From positions 21,347,366-21,411,365 of the forward strand of contig CM020619.1 of assembly GCA_009829735.1 (NCBI GenBank): DNA of 64,000 bases, in the 5' to 3' direction. The notes under the pieces are model-generated. The model worked only from the letters and a program-made list of their open reading frames with translations. It searched no databases and was not told the DNA's origin. This DNA comes from Pyropia yezoensis (taxonomy: Eukaryota; Rhodophyta; Bangiophyceae; Bangiales; Bangiaceae). The stretch's first letter is position 1. Every line of letters begins with the position of its first letter. Position numbers and translations under genes: made by a program. Of this stretch, positions 40,475-49,770 are shown piece by piece.

Positions 40475-43400
40475 ATGGCGGCTGCATTCCTGACGCTACC
40501 CCCTCGCGTCGGCAGCGCGCCGCGCTCCCAGGGGCGCCTGCGGCAGTGGACGCGGGCGCGCCCCCCCCTCTGGGTCCTTCCCGCCCCCAGCCGCGGGCGA
40601 CATCGGCCTAGCCGCCGGCATAGCCAGGGGGACGGCGGCGGCTGCAGCGGCGGCGGCGGCGGCGGTGGGGCGCCCCTTTCTCCCCCTCTCCCCGCCTGGC
40701 CGCTCCCCCCGGCGGCGCGCCGCCCCCCCCAGGCGGCGCTCATTCCGCCCGGCGCGTCGGTTGCGACGCTCGCGGCGCTCGGCGCGGCGGCCGTTGCGGG
40801 CATGGCCGCCGCCCGCACCACCGCCGTCGGCGCCGCCCTCACCGGCCCGGTGGCGGCAATGCTCGCCGGCGCGGCGGCGGTCAATGGGGGCCTGCTCGCG
40901 CCGCCGCCCGCGTGGACGGCCGCGCTGATGGCGGGGGCGGTGCGGCTGGCGACGCCCCTCCTCCTCCTCCGGGCAGACGGCCGGTCGGTGGCCGGGGCGG
41001 GGGGCGGGATGGGGCTCGCCGCCCTCGTCGCCGCCGCCGCCACCGCCGCCGCGGCGGTGGTGGCGTTTGCGGCCATTGGGGGCGCCGCCGGCGCCGCCGG
41101 CGCGGTCGCCGCCGGAACGGGCGCCGCCGGCGGCGGTCTGTCGGGGGGGGACCTGCTGTGGCGGCTCGCCGCGGCGCTGGCGGCCAAGAATGTGGGCGGC
41201 GGCCTCAACTTTGTGGCCGTCGTTGCGGTGTTGGGCGTGCCGCTGGCGGCGGTGCCCGTCGCGCTGACCGCCGACAACCTCGTCGGGCTCGTCTACTTCC
41301 CGGCCATCAGCGCGGTGGGGGGGTGGGTGGAGCGACGGTGGCGGCGTGCAGAGGCGATGGGTGGAGAGGGGGCGGAGGCGCCGGCTGTGGCGCTCGCCGT
41401 GGCCGCTGTGGCTGCCACGCCGCCGGCAGCCGCGCCTTGGCCACCCGCCGCCGGCGTATCGTCGGTGGTAGCTCCGACATCCCCGCCTGCTGTGGGGGCT
41501 GCGGCCACAGATACCGCCGCCGCCGCCACCGCCGCCGCCGCCTCTGCCACCGTCGCCGCACCCTCACCGGCGGCACCCACCGCGGCGGCACCCACCCCGG
41601 CGGCGGTGGCGGCAGCCCCCCCCCCCCCCCGCGTGCGCGGTGGAGCGCCTCCTGACCGTCCTGACCTTTGCCGCCGCCGTCGCCGCCGCCGCCAGCCGCC
41701 TCTCCCCTCGGCTGGCGCTGCCGCTCGCCACCGCCGGGGGGGTAGCGCTACCACCGGCAGCGGCACGAGCACCGCTGGGGAGGTCGGCGGGGGGGGGGGG
41801 GGAACACCGCCGGCAGCGACATCAGCACCGCCGAGGAGGTTTGGGGGAGGGGGTGGCGCAGCAACAGCTACCCCACCCCCCACCCCACTTTGCGGCGGCG
41901 CCCTCCACGTAAGGGCAGATACATATCCGGGGTGGGGGGCAGCACGAGATACCCCACCCTCCACCCCTCTGGACGGCGGCGCCCCCCACGCCAGGGCAGG
42001 GGCAAGTCGGGGAGGGGGGGCAGCACCAGCAACCGCACCCCCCACCCCACTGGACGGCCACATCCCCCATTCCAGGGCAGGGGCAAGGCGGGGGGGGGGC
42101 ACAGGAGCAGGAACTCCACCACCCACCCCACTTGGCGGCGGCGCCCCCCACGCCAGGGCAGGGGCAAGGCGGGGGGGGGGCACAGGAGCAGGAACTCCAC
42201 CACCCAACCCACTTGGCGGCGGCGCTCCCCATTCCAGGGCAGGGGCAAGTCGGGGGGGGGGCGGCCAAAGGGCGGCGGGGGGCAGCGGCCAGAGGCCGGG
42301 ACGGGCTGGCTGCCAGCCAGGGACCGGAACGTAGGGCCTGGTCGCAGTCCTTGGAGGCGTCGTCACGGCCACGGCCGCCGTTGGTCGTCTTGCCAGAGCC
42401 GCGGCGGCAGCCTTTCGCTCCAGGCGCCGCACTTTGGCCCGCTCATTGCCTCTTTCACGTTCCTCGGGGTCCCGCTCCCGAGTCACAGACATGGTGGACA
42501 AGGCGGTGAGGGGAGTACCGTCGGAGGGGGCGACGGGTGGAGCAGAAGGCGTGAAAGCATTCGTGGTGGGTGACGACGGCGGACGGTGGCGCATGCGCGC
42601 GGCATCCTTTCTGCTGAGGCAGGACGCGTGGGGAGCCTAGCGGCCACTCGGAGGCTGCATAGGAGGGGGCCGCGACAAACCATCCGTGCGCGTGGCGGCT
42701 GCGGGGGAGGCGGGGATGGGGAGGGGCTAGTCGCCATGCATCCGGCCGTTGGCTGCCGGAGGACACTGTCCCCTGCAGGTGGCTGCACGAGGAGGCGAGG
42801 AGAGGGAGGAGGCAGGATGGGGAGGTGCAAGTCGCCATGCATCCGGCCGTCGGCTGCCGGGGGACACTGTCCCCTGGAGGTGGAGGTGGCTGCACGAGGA
42901 GGCGAGGAGAGGGAGGGGGCAGGATGGGGAGGGGCAAGTCGCCATGCATCCGCGTGCGGCGTTGTGAGGCATGCGGACGAACAGGACGCGTGAGGGAGGA
43001 GGCTACTAGTACCTACGGGGGGGCGGGGCGTCGGCCGAGAACAGGCTCCGGTCCTCCTGCAAAACATGGCGTTCGGAAGAGAAAAAAAAGAGTCGCTCGG
43101 GGTGGCTAGATCGCAGCTCACGGCCCTGTAGAGTGGTCGACTGTTTAGAGAATGGTCGACCCAATGTACATAAAGACGGGCTACTACCGCCTGCCTGCCG
43201 CGCGCCTGAGGGGCGCGGTATTGGGCAGGGCAGCGCGCTGCCGTGCCCAATGGGAGCGCCCGCGGGGCGCGGTATTGGGCAGGGCAGCGCGCTGCCGTGC
43301 CCAATGGGAGCGCCCGCGGGGCGCGGTATTGGGCAGGGCAGCGCGCTGCCCTGCCCAATGGGAGCGCCCGCGGGGCGCGGTATTGGGCAGGGCAGCGGTG

Positions 43401-44003
43401 GGCGTGGCGGGGGGGGCGGGTGGTGGCGCCGTAGCCGTGAGGGGGGAGGGGGGGGAGGGGAGGCAGGGAGTGTAGGAGAGGGGGGTGGGGGAGGGGGAAG
43501 GGGAGAGGGAGGGGGAGAAACGGAGGGGTGCCACCCTTCGCCGCGCCAGGGGGGGCACCCGCGCTGGGTCAGCACACGCGGTAGTCCACACCACCGCCTC
43601 CGCCGCCGACGACGCCGCCGACGTTGCCGCCGCCGCCGCCGCTGCCAGCGCCACCGCCGCCACCGACACCGTCACTGCTCGTCGCCCCCCGTGTCGCTTC
43701 CGCAAGCGGCGACCCCCCCCCCCCCTCTCTGCCCCCCTTGCTTTGGCAGCCGCGAAGATCCTGGTGGCAGACGAGGCGGCCGCCTCCGAAGTGGCGGCCG
43801 CCACCGTGGAGTCGCCCCCACGTCGTTGCCGCCCCCGCTGCCGCCGCTCGTTACCTCGGCGCCGTGTCCCCGCGTCGTGGCGTGCTGCGATGGTGGCGGT
43901 GGCGCGGCTGGCGTTCTTGGCCACCGCGGCAGCAGCGGCTGCCGGCGAGGTGGCTGCCGTGTTCGCCACGGGCGGCGGGCGCGTCATTTGCTTGTCAGCC
44001 TGA
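40475..44003 (+). CDS. DUF819 family integral membrane protein (multi-exon, plastid type)
   Basis: The start ATG (TACCATGGCG) opens an R/S/P-rich leader of about 85 residues resembling an organelle transit peptide. Then come hydrophobic helices with DUF819 hallmarks: ATPLLLLRADGRSV (compare the plant sequence LLLFRADLR) and AKNVGGGLNFVAVVAVLG followed by TADNLVGLVYF (compare GRHIGGAVNYVA ... ADNV..VYF). An A/P-rich linker follows. A 40-nt GT...AG intron at 41,606-41,645, containing a C-run, shifts the frame exactly to RLLTVLTFAAAVAAAASRL (to about 41,800), which fits the second half of the fold. A later exon at about 43,890-44,003 reads AFLATAAAAAAGEVAAVFAT, fitting the next conserved helix. 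The final SNANxGGP-type segment was not found. The intron between 41.8 and 43.8 kb would hold the minisatellites. Function of the family is unknown. Confidence 0.65.
41606..41645 (+). other. Candidate 40-nt intron in DUF819 gene
   Basis: It starts GTGGCG, has a 17-base C-run and ends GGTGGAG. It begins at a codon boundary and its length (1 modulo 3) joins the two frames that each match DUF819. Confidence 0.5.
41880..42290. repeat. Minisatellite, about 78-bp unit, 5 copies
   Basis: The phrase GGCGGCGCCCCCCACGCCAG or a close variant recurs near 41,892, 41,969, 42,050, 42,133 and 42,214. Units alternate C-rich and G-rich blocks, ending in GGGGCAAGGCGGGG. All frames are open on both strands, which is a composition effect. 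It probably lies in the second DUF819 intron. Confidence 0.8.
42727..42965. repeat. Minisatellite, about 105-bp unit, 2.3 copies
   Basis: The phrase GTCGCCATGCATCCG recurs at about 42,730, 42,832 and 42,939. Each unit contains the self-complementary GGGGACACTGTCCCC and a GAGGCGAGGAGAGGGAG block. Confidence 0.8.
43205..43405. repeat. Palindromic minisatellite, about 59-bp unit, 3.5 copies
   Basis: Each unit contains an arm pair ATTGGGCAGGGCAGCG / CGCTGCCNTGCCCAAT that forms a 32-bp palindrome (perfect in the third copy, near 43,328-43,359; one mismatch in the first two). Units abut directly. This could extrude as serial cruciforms. Confidence 0.8.
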
Positions 44004-45045
44004 CTGGCGACGGGTGTCTCGCAGCGGGTGCTGGGCGCCACGTCATGCGGGAGGCTGCCTCGGTCGCGGCCTCGGCCGCGGTCGCAGTAGGCCGCCGCCG
44101 TGGCCTTCGGTGAAAGGAGGGGGCGGGACACGGCTGGGGTAGCAGGTCTCCGCGGCTCTGCACCCTGAAGTGCGGCGGCTTTGACGCGGCGAGTGGAGGC
44201 GTGCCCGCTTCTCCCCCCCCCCCGTCGCTCAGCCCATTCTATGGTCCCCTGGTAACCGACACCCCCCATCGACGGACCTCCCCGCGTGTTACCATCGCCT
44301 TCCACCATGCGCAACCACATGCGGTCGCATCTCTTCTCTCTACCAGTGACACGTTGTCAACATGGCTCCTCTCACTGGCGCCGCCGGCCGCCCCGCGACG
44401 CCTCCCTTTTCTGTGCGAGCCCGCCCGCCCCCCGTCACACCGCAACCACTCCGCTGCAAAGGGGAGCCTCCTCACCGTCCTTTCCCCACCTCCCACCAGC
44501 CCCCTTTCCTCAAGGCCATCCTATCTCAAAGCAGCTCCCTCAACCATCCATGGAGGCCACGCACGTGCGGCCAAGAAAGGCCAGGGACAGCCCCCCCACG
44601 GTAGGCGCCCCCTGGGTGATGGCCTTGAGAACGTCCTTTTCGCGTGGACCCCCCCGTCCGTATCCTCAGCGAGCACCAGGGCGGCCAGACCAGCAACGTG
44701 ACCGGCATGGGCGTACTAGAGAGTGTGACCAGCCCCGAGCGAGTGCCCGCCTCGACCGCCAGCACGCCACCTCCCGGCGCAATGACCGCCACGCAGCTGC
44801 CATTGGCTGAGCCCAACATCCGACGGTCGGTCGCGCTGGACGACGCGACAGTGAGGGAGCCGGCCGCGGTGCCCGGGGGGGAGGGGGACGACCTCGCAGG
44901 GCCCGCCAGCAAGGGGTCCGGCATGGACGACGAGGTGGGGGAGCATGACCGTCGACAGCAGCAGAAGCAGCCGCTGCGGCGTTGGAGGGAAACACATAGC
45001 GGCAAAGACAAGCGGGGGTGGAGGGGGAACGCAAGAAACCACTGC
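44004..45045. other. Region between DUF819 and the Crinkler-type gene, not resolved
   Basis: Both strands are open. The missing DUF819 C-terminus would be expected in the first part on the plus strand, but I could not find its conserved SNAN-GGP motif. The second part (44.6-45.0 kb) is probably 3' flank of the minus-strand gene. Confidence 0.3.
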
Positions 45046-47595
45046 TCAGGCCGACGAGGTGGACGCAACGTTGCGAGGCAGCAAAAGGTCGGCCGCCTCA
45101 ACGAAGGAGCCAAACACCGGCCCATACACGGCCTCCAGGTCCTCAGCTGCTAGCACAGCGACGCGCTCAGACCAGTCCTCCAAATGAGGAAGGAGCGTGC
45201 CGCGCTCCTTGGCTGGCGACTGGATCGCCTTCGGAGGAGAGATGGTGTAGCTGGAGCGCCGCGCTACAAAGATGAGGGCAATCTTGTCCTTCCACGCGTC
45301 CCACAGATCACCAACGCAGTCGGCATGGGTGAGGCTCTCCCAGCAGGTCTTGACGTCTGCCGTGGACAACATGGTGGACGCTGCGTCCACTGTGTACTTG
45401 AACTGGAGCAACACAGCAATGATCTCCGAGCCACCGCGGGTGCCACAGCGTCGATGGAACGCCACAGCGTCGACACCAGGGCAACCGTCAGGCATCAGGT
45501 ACAGCGTGCGGCAGAGCGTGTCAAACTTGTCGGGCTTGAGCGCAAACTCCCAAAACGCATGCGCATCGGCGACAGTCTCGATCTCCGAGCGAAAGACGGA
45601 CGCGTCCACCGGAGTATGGAAGACGGAGCTTGAGCCGACAAACGTCCCCTCCGGCAGCTTGTAGAGCTCGGACAATGACGACCGACTAAATGCCGAAGGC
45701 GACAAGGAACGCGCAAGGGACACTGCACGTTCCCAGCGGACATGAAACAACTCCCACGCCTTCCATCGCAACTCCGATTCGGTTGCAACAAGGGCCGCCA
45801 CAACCGACAAGAAAGATACGCTCGACTGGTCTTTCGCATGGTTCTCGAGGAAGATGAGCATGGCAGGCACCACAGTCACGCGCGCAACATCCTCGCTACC
45901 TAACTCTTTCAAGAAGAGGCTGGAAAAGGACGCCAGCTCATCAAACGTGTAGTGCTCATTCGTGCCATCATCATATGACAGGCGACGAACTGGTTCCGAC
46001 AGGATACCATCAGGACCACGGCTGACCTTGCAGAGGGTCCCCGACACCAGCACTTCCTGATTCAGCAGTAGCAGCCGCAACACCGCTTCCGTGTAGTCCT
46101 TGTCTCTCCCCAGTGTAGGCGTGCTGGTCGGCTTGAGAGCAACTTGAGCGCCACAGCGTCGGATCAGCCCCTTGATAGTGGCGCCCTTCTTGCACAGCCT
46201 GATGGCTCTATGCAACACTGACACAATCCGACGTTGGCCCCCGGTCAGAGCGGCCATTGACTGAAGTAGCTCATAGTACTCCGGAGAGTCGAGCTCTACA
46301 CAAAGGTCGACGTGTCCGATGGAGCCATCGGCCTTGACACCCAAATCCTCCACGTTGTACAGGTAGGTAAAGGCGTCGTCGAGCAGGACCACGACATCAT
46401 CCATCGAAAAGTTAGAGAGTGAAGTGCCCATCGCCACCTCGCGGCTTGAGGCCGTGCGCTCGTCCGCCACGAACTGGTAGCTGAGCGTGGCGAAGATGAC
46501 GTTGCCTAGCTCGACATCCAGCAAGCGGCACAACAGCGACCGGTACTTGCCCGCCACAGTGCTCTTCTCCCACCCCTTGGGGGTCTTGAGGCTGTTGCAC
46601 TTGAGCAGCTCGTCCACAACCAGGAGCACAGGAGCTCCTGGGTGACCACGCCGGTAGGCCAGAAGCTCCTTCACCTCCTGAATAACCGCGAATGATAAGA
46701 GCGTCCCTGCTTCATGCGCGTCGACGCCGGCCGCACAGAAATCGGTCCAGCTGCACGAGTCAAAGTCCGCACGTTCGAGGTAGAGGATGCGCAGGAGGAT
46801 AGGCAAATACGCAGAGGAGCCGTCCATAAAGGCGTCCTCCACCGCAGGTTCCAGTGCACACATGCCATTGCAGTTGAGAGCGTAAATCTGGGCCTCACTC
46901 GCAAGTCGCTGGGCCTGCGGCGGCACCACGTCACAGTCGTTCTTCAGGTTGATGAACTGCCGCACCGTCTCCGTCTTGCCGCCACCGCCCGATGCGCGCA
47001 CGTACAGCGCCGGGCAACGCACCGACTTCGTCTTGCTCTGCCGAACTTTGACTCGAGAGGTCAGCGACCGACGGGTGCGCATCGGAGGAGTCAGGTGACG
47101 CCGCACGCCATCCACAGACGACCATAGCATCCCAACCTCATACTCCGTCGCCTGCACCTCCAGGTCCATCGGCGGGGTCGGCGAAAACATGTCGTCGGCT
47201 TGAGGAGGGAGCCCGTCTTGCCGGCGGGCACCGAGTTCCTCTAAAATGGGAAGCGCACCACCTGGTCGCCCCAAACGCATGACCATGCCCGCAGGCACAG
47301 AGGAGGAGCACGCACCAGGCCGCTCATGAACGCAGCTCGTAGACCACGACAGGCAACCCTCGTCCCGACCCTTGGGCAACTTCCATCTCGGGATCAGAGC
47401 TGAGGATGAGAGCGCTTGGCTGCTATGGCAACAGGTGACCGCAGCCGAGGGCGGGAAGCACTCAAACGACAGCGGCGCGCCGGGAAGCACAAACGCCGGG
47501 ACTCGGGCGCTCAGGATGATAGGGTCTGGGGTTAAGAGGATGCCAGTGGTCTCGCAGCTCATGCCGCCGGGAGCAGTTGGACGGAATGTGGCCAT
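45046..47595 (-). CDS. Crinkler/RHS-type protein: P-loop NTPase plus restriction-endonuclease-like domain
   Basis: The start is the ATG at 47,595 (MATFRPTAPGGM), directly after a C-run on the coding strand; a longer open frame to 47,880 looks like leader. The product has about 849 residues. A Walker A motif SGGGGKTE (about nt 46,971-46,994) and Walker B VLLVVDELLK (about 46,600-46,630) define a STAND/AAA-like NTPase. The C-terminal part has VDAVAFHRRCG ... IIAVLLQFKYT (about 45,395-45,470), with D and Q-x-K spaced as in PD-(D/E)xK nucleases. This pairing is the core of the Crinkler-RHS family, thought to derive from transposon or conflict-system proteins and used as effectors or nuclear factors in many eukaryotes. 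The usual N-terminal LFLAK-type delivery domain is absent, so it may act inside its own cell. Confidence 0.65.
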   Translation of the reverse strand: MATFRPTAPGGMSCETTGILLTPDPIILSARVPAFVLPGAPLSFECFPPSAAVTCCHSSQALSSSALIPRWKLPKGRDEGCLSWSTSCVHERPGACSSSVPAGMVMRLGRPGGALPILEELGARRQDGLPPQADDMFSPTPPMDLEVQATEYEVGMLWSSVDGVRRHLTPPMRTRRSLTSRVKVRQSKTKSVRCPALYVRASGGGGKTETVRQFINLKNDCDVVPPQAQRLASEAQIYALNCNGMCALEPAVEDAFMDGSSAYLPILLRILYLERADFDSCSWTDFCAAGVDAHEAGTLLSFAVIQEVKELLAYRRGHPGAPVLLVVDELLKCNSLKTPKGWEKSTVAGKYRSLLCRLLDVELGNVIFATLSYQFVADERTASSREVAMGTSLSNFSMDDVVVLLDDAFTYLYNVEDLGVKADGSIGHVDLCVELDSPEYYELLQSMAALTGGQRRIVSVLHRAIRLCKKGATIKGLIRRCGAQVALKPTSTPTLGRDKDYTEAVLRLLLLNQEVLVSGTLCKVSRGPDGILSEPVRRLSYDDGTNEHYTFDELASFSSLFLKELGSEDVARVTVVPAMLIFLENHAKDQSSVSFLSVVAALVATESELRWKAWELFHVRWERAVSLARSLSPSAFSRSSLSELYKLPEGTFVGSSSVFHTPVDASVFRSEIETVADAHAFWEFALKPDKFDTLCRTLYLMPDGCPGVDAVAFHRRCGTRGGSEIIAVLLQFKYTVDAASTMLSTADVKTCWESLTHADCVGDLWDAWKDKIALIFVARRSSYTISPPKAIQSPAKERGTLLPHLEDWSERVAVLAAEDLEAVYGPVFGSFVEAADLLLPRNVASTSSA

Positions 47596-48790
47596 GATGG
47601 GAGGGGGGGGGGTGCGGGTGGGGCGCTGAGGAGCGTGAAGTGTTGGAGCAGGTAGAGTGGGAAGATGTGGCGTTGGGGTAGTGGGCAAGAGGACGGCAAG
47701 TCGCGCCCCCAACGCCGCGATGTGCGTTTTTTTACCCCCTCGCAGGGCCGACAGGGTCGGTCGGAACTGAGGAGAGGGGAGTGTGGCAGTATTGACCCCA
47801 GGTAGGTGGGGAAACACGTGCCATACAAGGGGCGGCAGGCAGCTAGCCTGACCCGTTTCTCCCCATGCATTTGGGTCCATATTCCCAATGTAAGGAATAG
47901 TTAGCTTAGTAGGATGTCCGATTTGTACTTGAGGGTATTCTGCATTTTATCGTCTTGAATTTTCGTGTGCCCCGGTGGGCAGATGCTGGGGTGGGAGATT
48001 CCGAGCGGCGAGATTCTCAGGGGACCCTGGCGGGATAAGGGGAGGGACAGCGGGGCTTGGCCTCGCTTCCCCGTCCCGACCAAGAAACTGTTGGTTCACA
48101 CACCATCTTCTTGTTTGGTCGTGGGGGGTTTGCCCCACGACAGGGATAGAGTATGTGCAACTTGCACTTCTTCCGGTTCCCCCGACACGGGAGGCAGCCC
48201 TTGCGCACCGCCCCAACTTGGGTGCCGTGTGTGCGAGTGGCTTTTGCCACAGCAGGAAGCTGCAGCAGTGCGCGCATTCTCGCCAAAAATCGGGCGGAGC
48301 TGGTGTCAGCCTTAAGCCCGCCAGCCAAACATATCTCCCAGTTCGACCAGTCGCGCTGATTTTGCCCAGTGCCTGTGGGCTGTCAGTACGTCCAAGCACC
48401 TGCCTTCGCTCAGAATGAACTGGATAGCCAGTGATACGCACTGGATACCCAGCGGATTTCCCTTCGGGGACGGCAACGGTGACGGTGGCTGCGGTAGCGG
48501 CATCAGAGACAGAAATGGCGGCAAGGGTGGCGAGGCATCCGTCGTTGTGGTGGTGGCCGCGGTAGCGTCGGGAGAGCAGGCGCCCGGAGTGGGTCCGTAC
48601 GGCACAGTACTACATACATACGTCATGCGCTATGACAGCAGCGGGTCGGGTCCTTTCGTGCGGATGCAGCGCCGGCGCTTCCGCGCGTTCTCGGAGCTTC
48701 GCTGAGAGTGCTCTTGGGGCGGCAAGTGCCTGGTATGGCTGCAGGGGGCCCGGCAGTGGGCGGCGTGGGCGCTGTATAGGGGCCTTTGTA
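47596..48790. other. Intergenic region, no gene supported
   Basis: Begins with the C-run (G-run on the plus strand, 47,603-47,612) of the Crinkler-type gene leader. From 47,890 to 48,400 the sequence has ordinary composition with no recognisable protein or RNA. Confidence 0.4.
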
Positions 48791-48794
48791 TTGG

Positions 48795-49402
48795 GTGTGC
48801 CTGGGGAATCGTACGGGCTAGTTTTAGGCCGCGGACGGGTGTGCCAGTCTACCCACCATCCTGCCACATCTCCAGACACGCCCCTCCTGTGAGGGCGAAG
48901 AAAAATTCTGCATGGGACGGTCCACCCGCTGTCTAGCGTGCGGCCTGGCCACTGCAAAGGCGGCTGACACTCGGGAACTGCCACCACCCCGCACCGCCCT
49001 CTGGCCTCACCAGAATCTCTCCCCCCTCTCAAGCGAACCACCCCCACCCCGCCTTCACCCCACATTTTTGTTTTTTGGACCTCTTCTTGCCGAGCTGCCC
49101 CCGCGATCCCCCCTTTCCCCAAAACCACCTGTGGTGGTCGCCCGCTGGACCCGCGCACCCGCCACGCTGTGCGGCATGGCGCGACACCGGCTGGCGCAGG
49201 GGGATGACGACCCCCCCTGCGGCGCTTTGCAAGAAGCGCAGGAGCGATGCTGGGCGACGACGCTGTGGAGGTAGCAGAGACAGCGGCCGTGGCGGAGGCA
49301 ATGGTGGTTTCGGTGGCAACTGCACCAGGCGCGGCGGCGCCGGCGGCTGCTGGCGGGCGCGCGTGCAACGCGACCAAAATGGCGGCCCAGATTTACTGCA
49401 AT
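48795..49402 (+). pseudogene. Truncated copy of the membrane-protein family (5' region and exon 1)
   Basis: From about 48,795 the sequence parallels the 5' region of the gene at 54-57 kb (shared TAGTTTTAGGCCGCGG and CACATCTCCAGACACGCCCC blocks), but without the 480 bp that lie at 54,139-54,627 in that copy. The exon-1 reading frame starts at 49,247 (MLGDDAVEVAETAAV) and parallels the family signal peptide and GGRxCNATKM motif, then diverges at about 49,402, before the 5' splice site. No exon 2 follows. The open frame running on to 49,708 has no family similarity. I read it as a broken paralogue. Confidence 0.6.
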
Positions 49403-49770
49403 ATTCCGCCCACCTCACCGTGCATGCCCACGGCGGCAGCACACCTCCGCGCAGAAAACTCCCGCCAACAAGCCGACCCCTCCCCCCCGCCCCCTACACG
49501 ACAGATGCGACACATAGAGCATCTAGGACACATCAAGCAACGGGGCTACTCCCCCACGCTCGACGTGCACCTCCCTCACCACGTGGTTGTCCAGCCCCGC
49601 TGGCGAGGGAGGGAGGCGAGCGGGTGTCGCAAGCCGTCCCTTCGGCGTTTGCAGGGGTTCCGCCGCCCCTGCCGCCGGGGTGGGTGGGGCGTGGGGCAAG
49701 AGTACTGAGCTCCTACCCGTGTAGGCTCTGTTGTTCCCGAGAGTATCCGGCCGCCCTCGACGCCGAGGCC

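Noticed and set aside
44526..45125. Minus-strand segment reading ASSSATDRRMLGSANG as the missing DUF819 C-terminus
   Set aside because: Wrong strand relative to the DUF819 exons and the GGP core is absent.
49403..49708. C-terminal extension of the truncated paralogue as a functional short protein
   Set aside because: It has no similarity to family exon 2 and no hydrophobic or conserved features.
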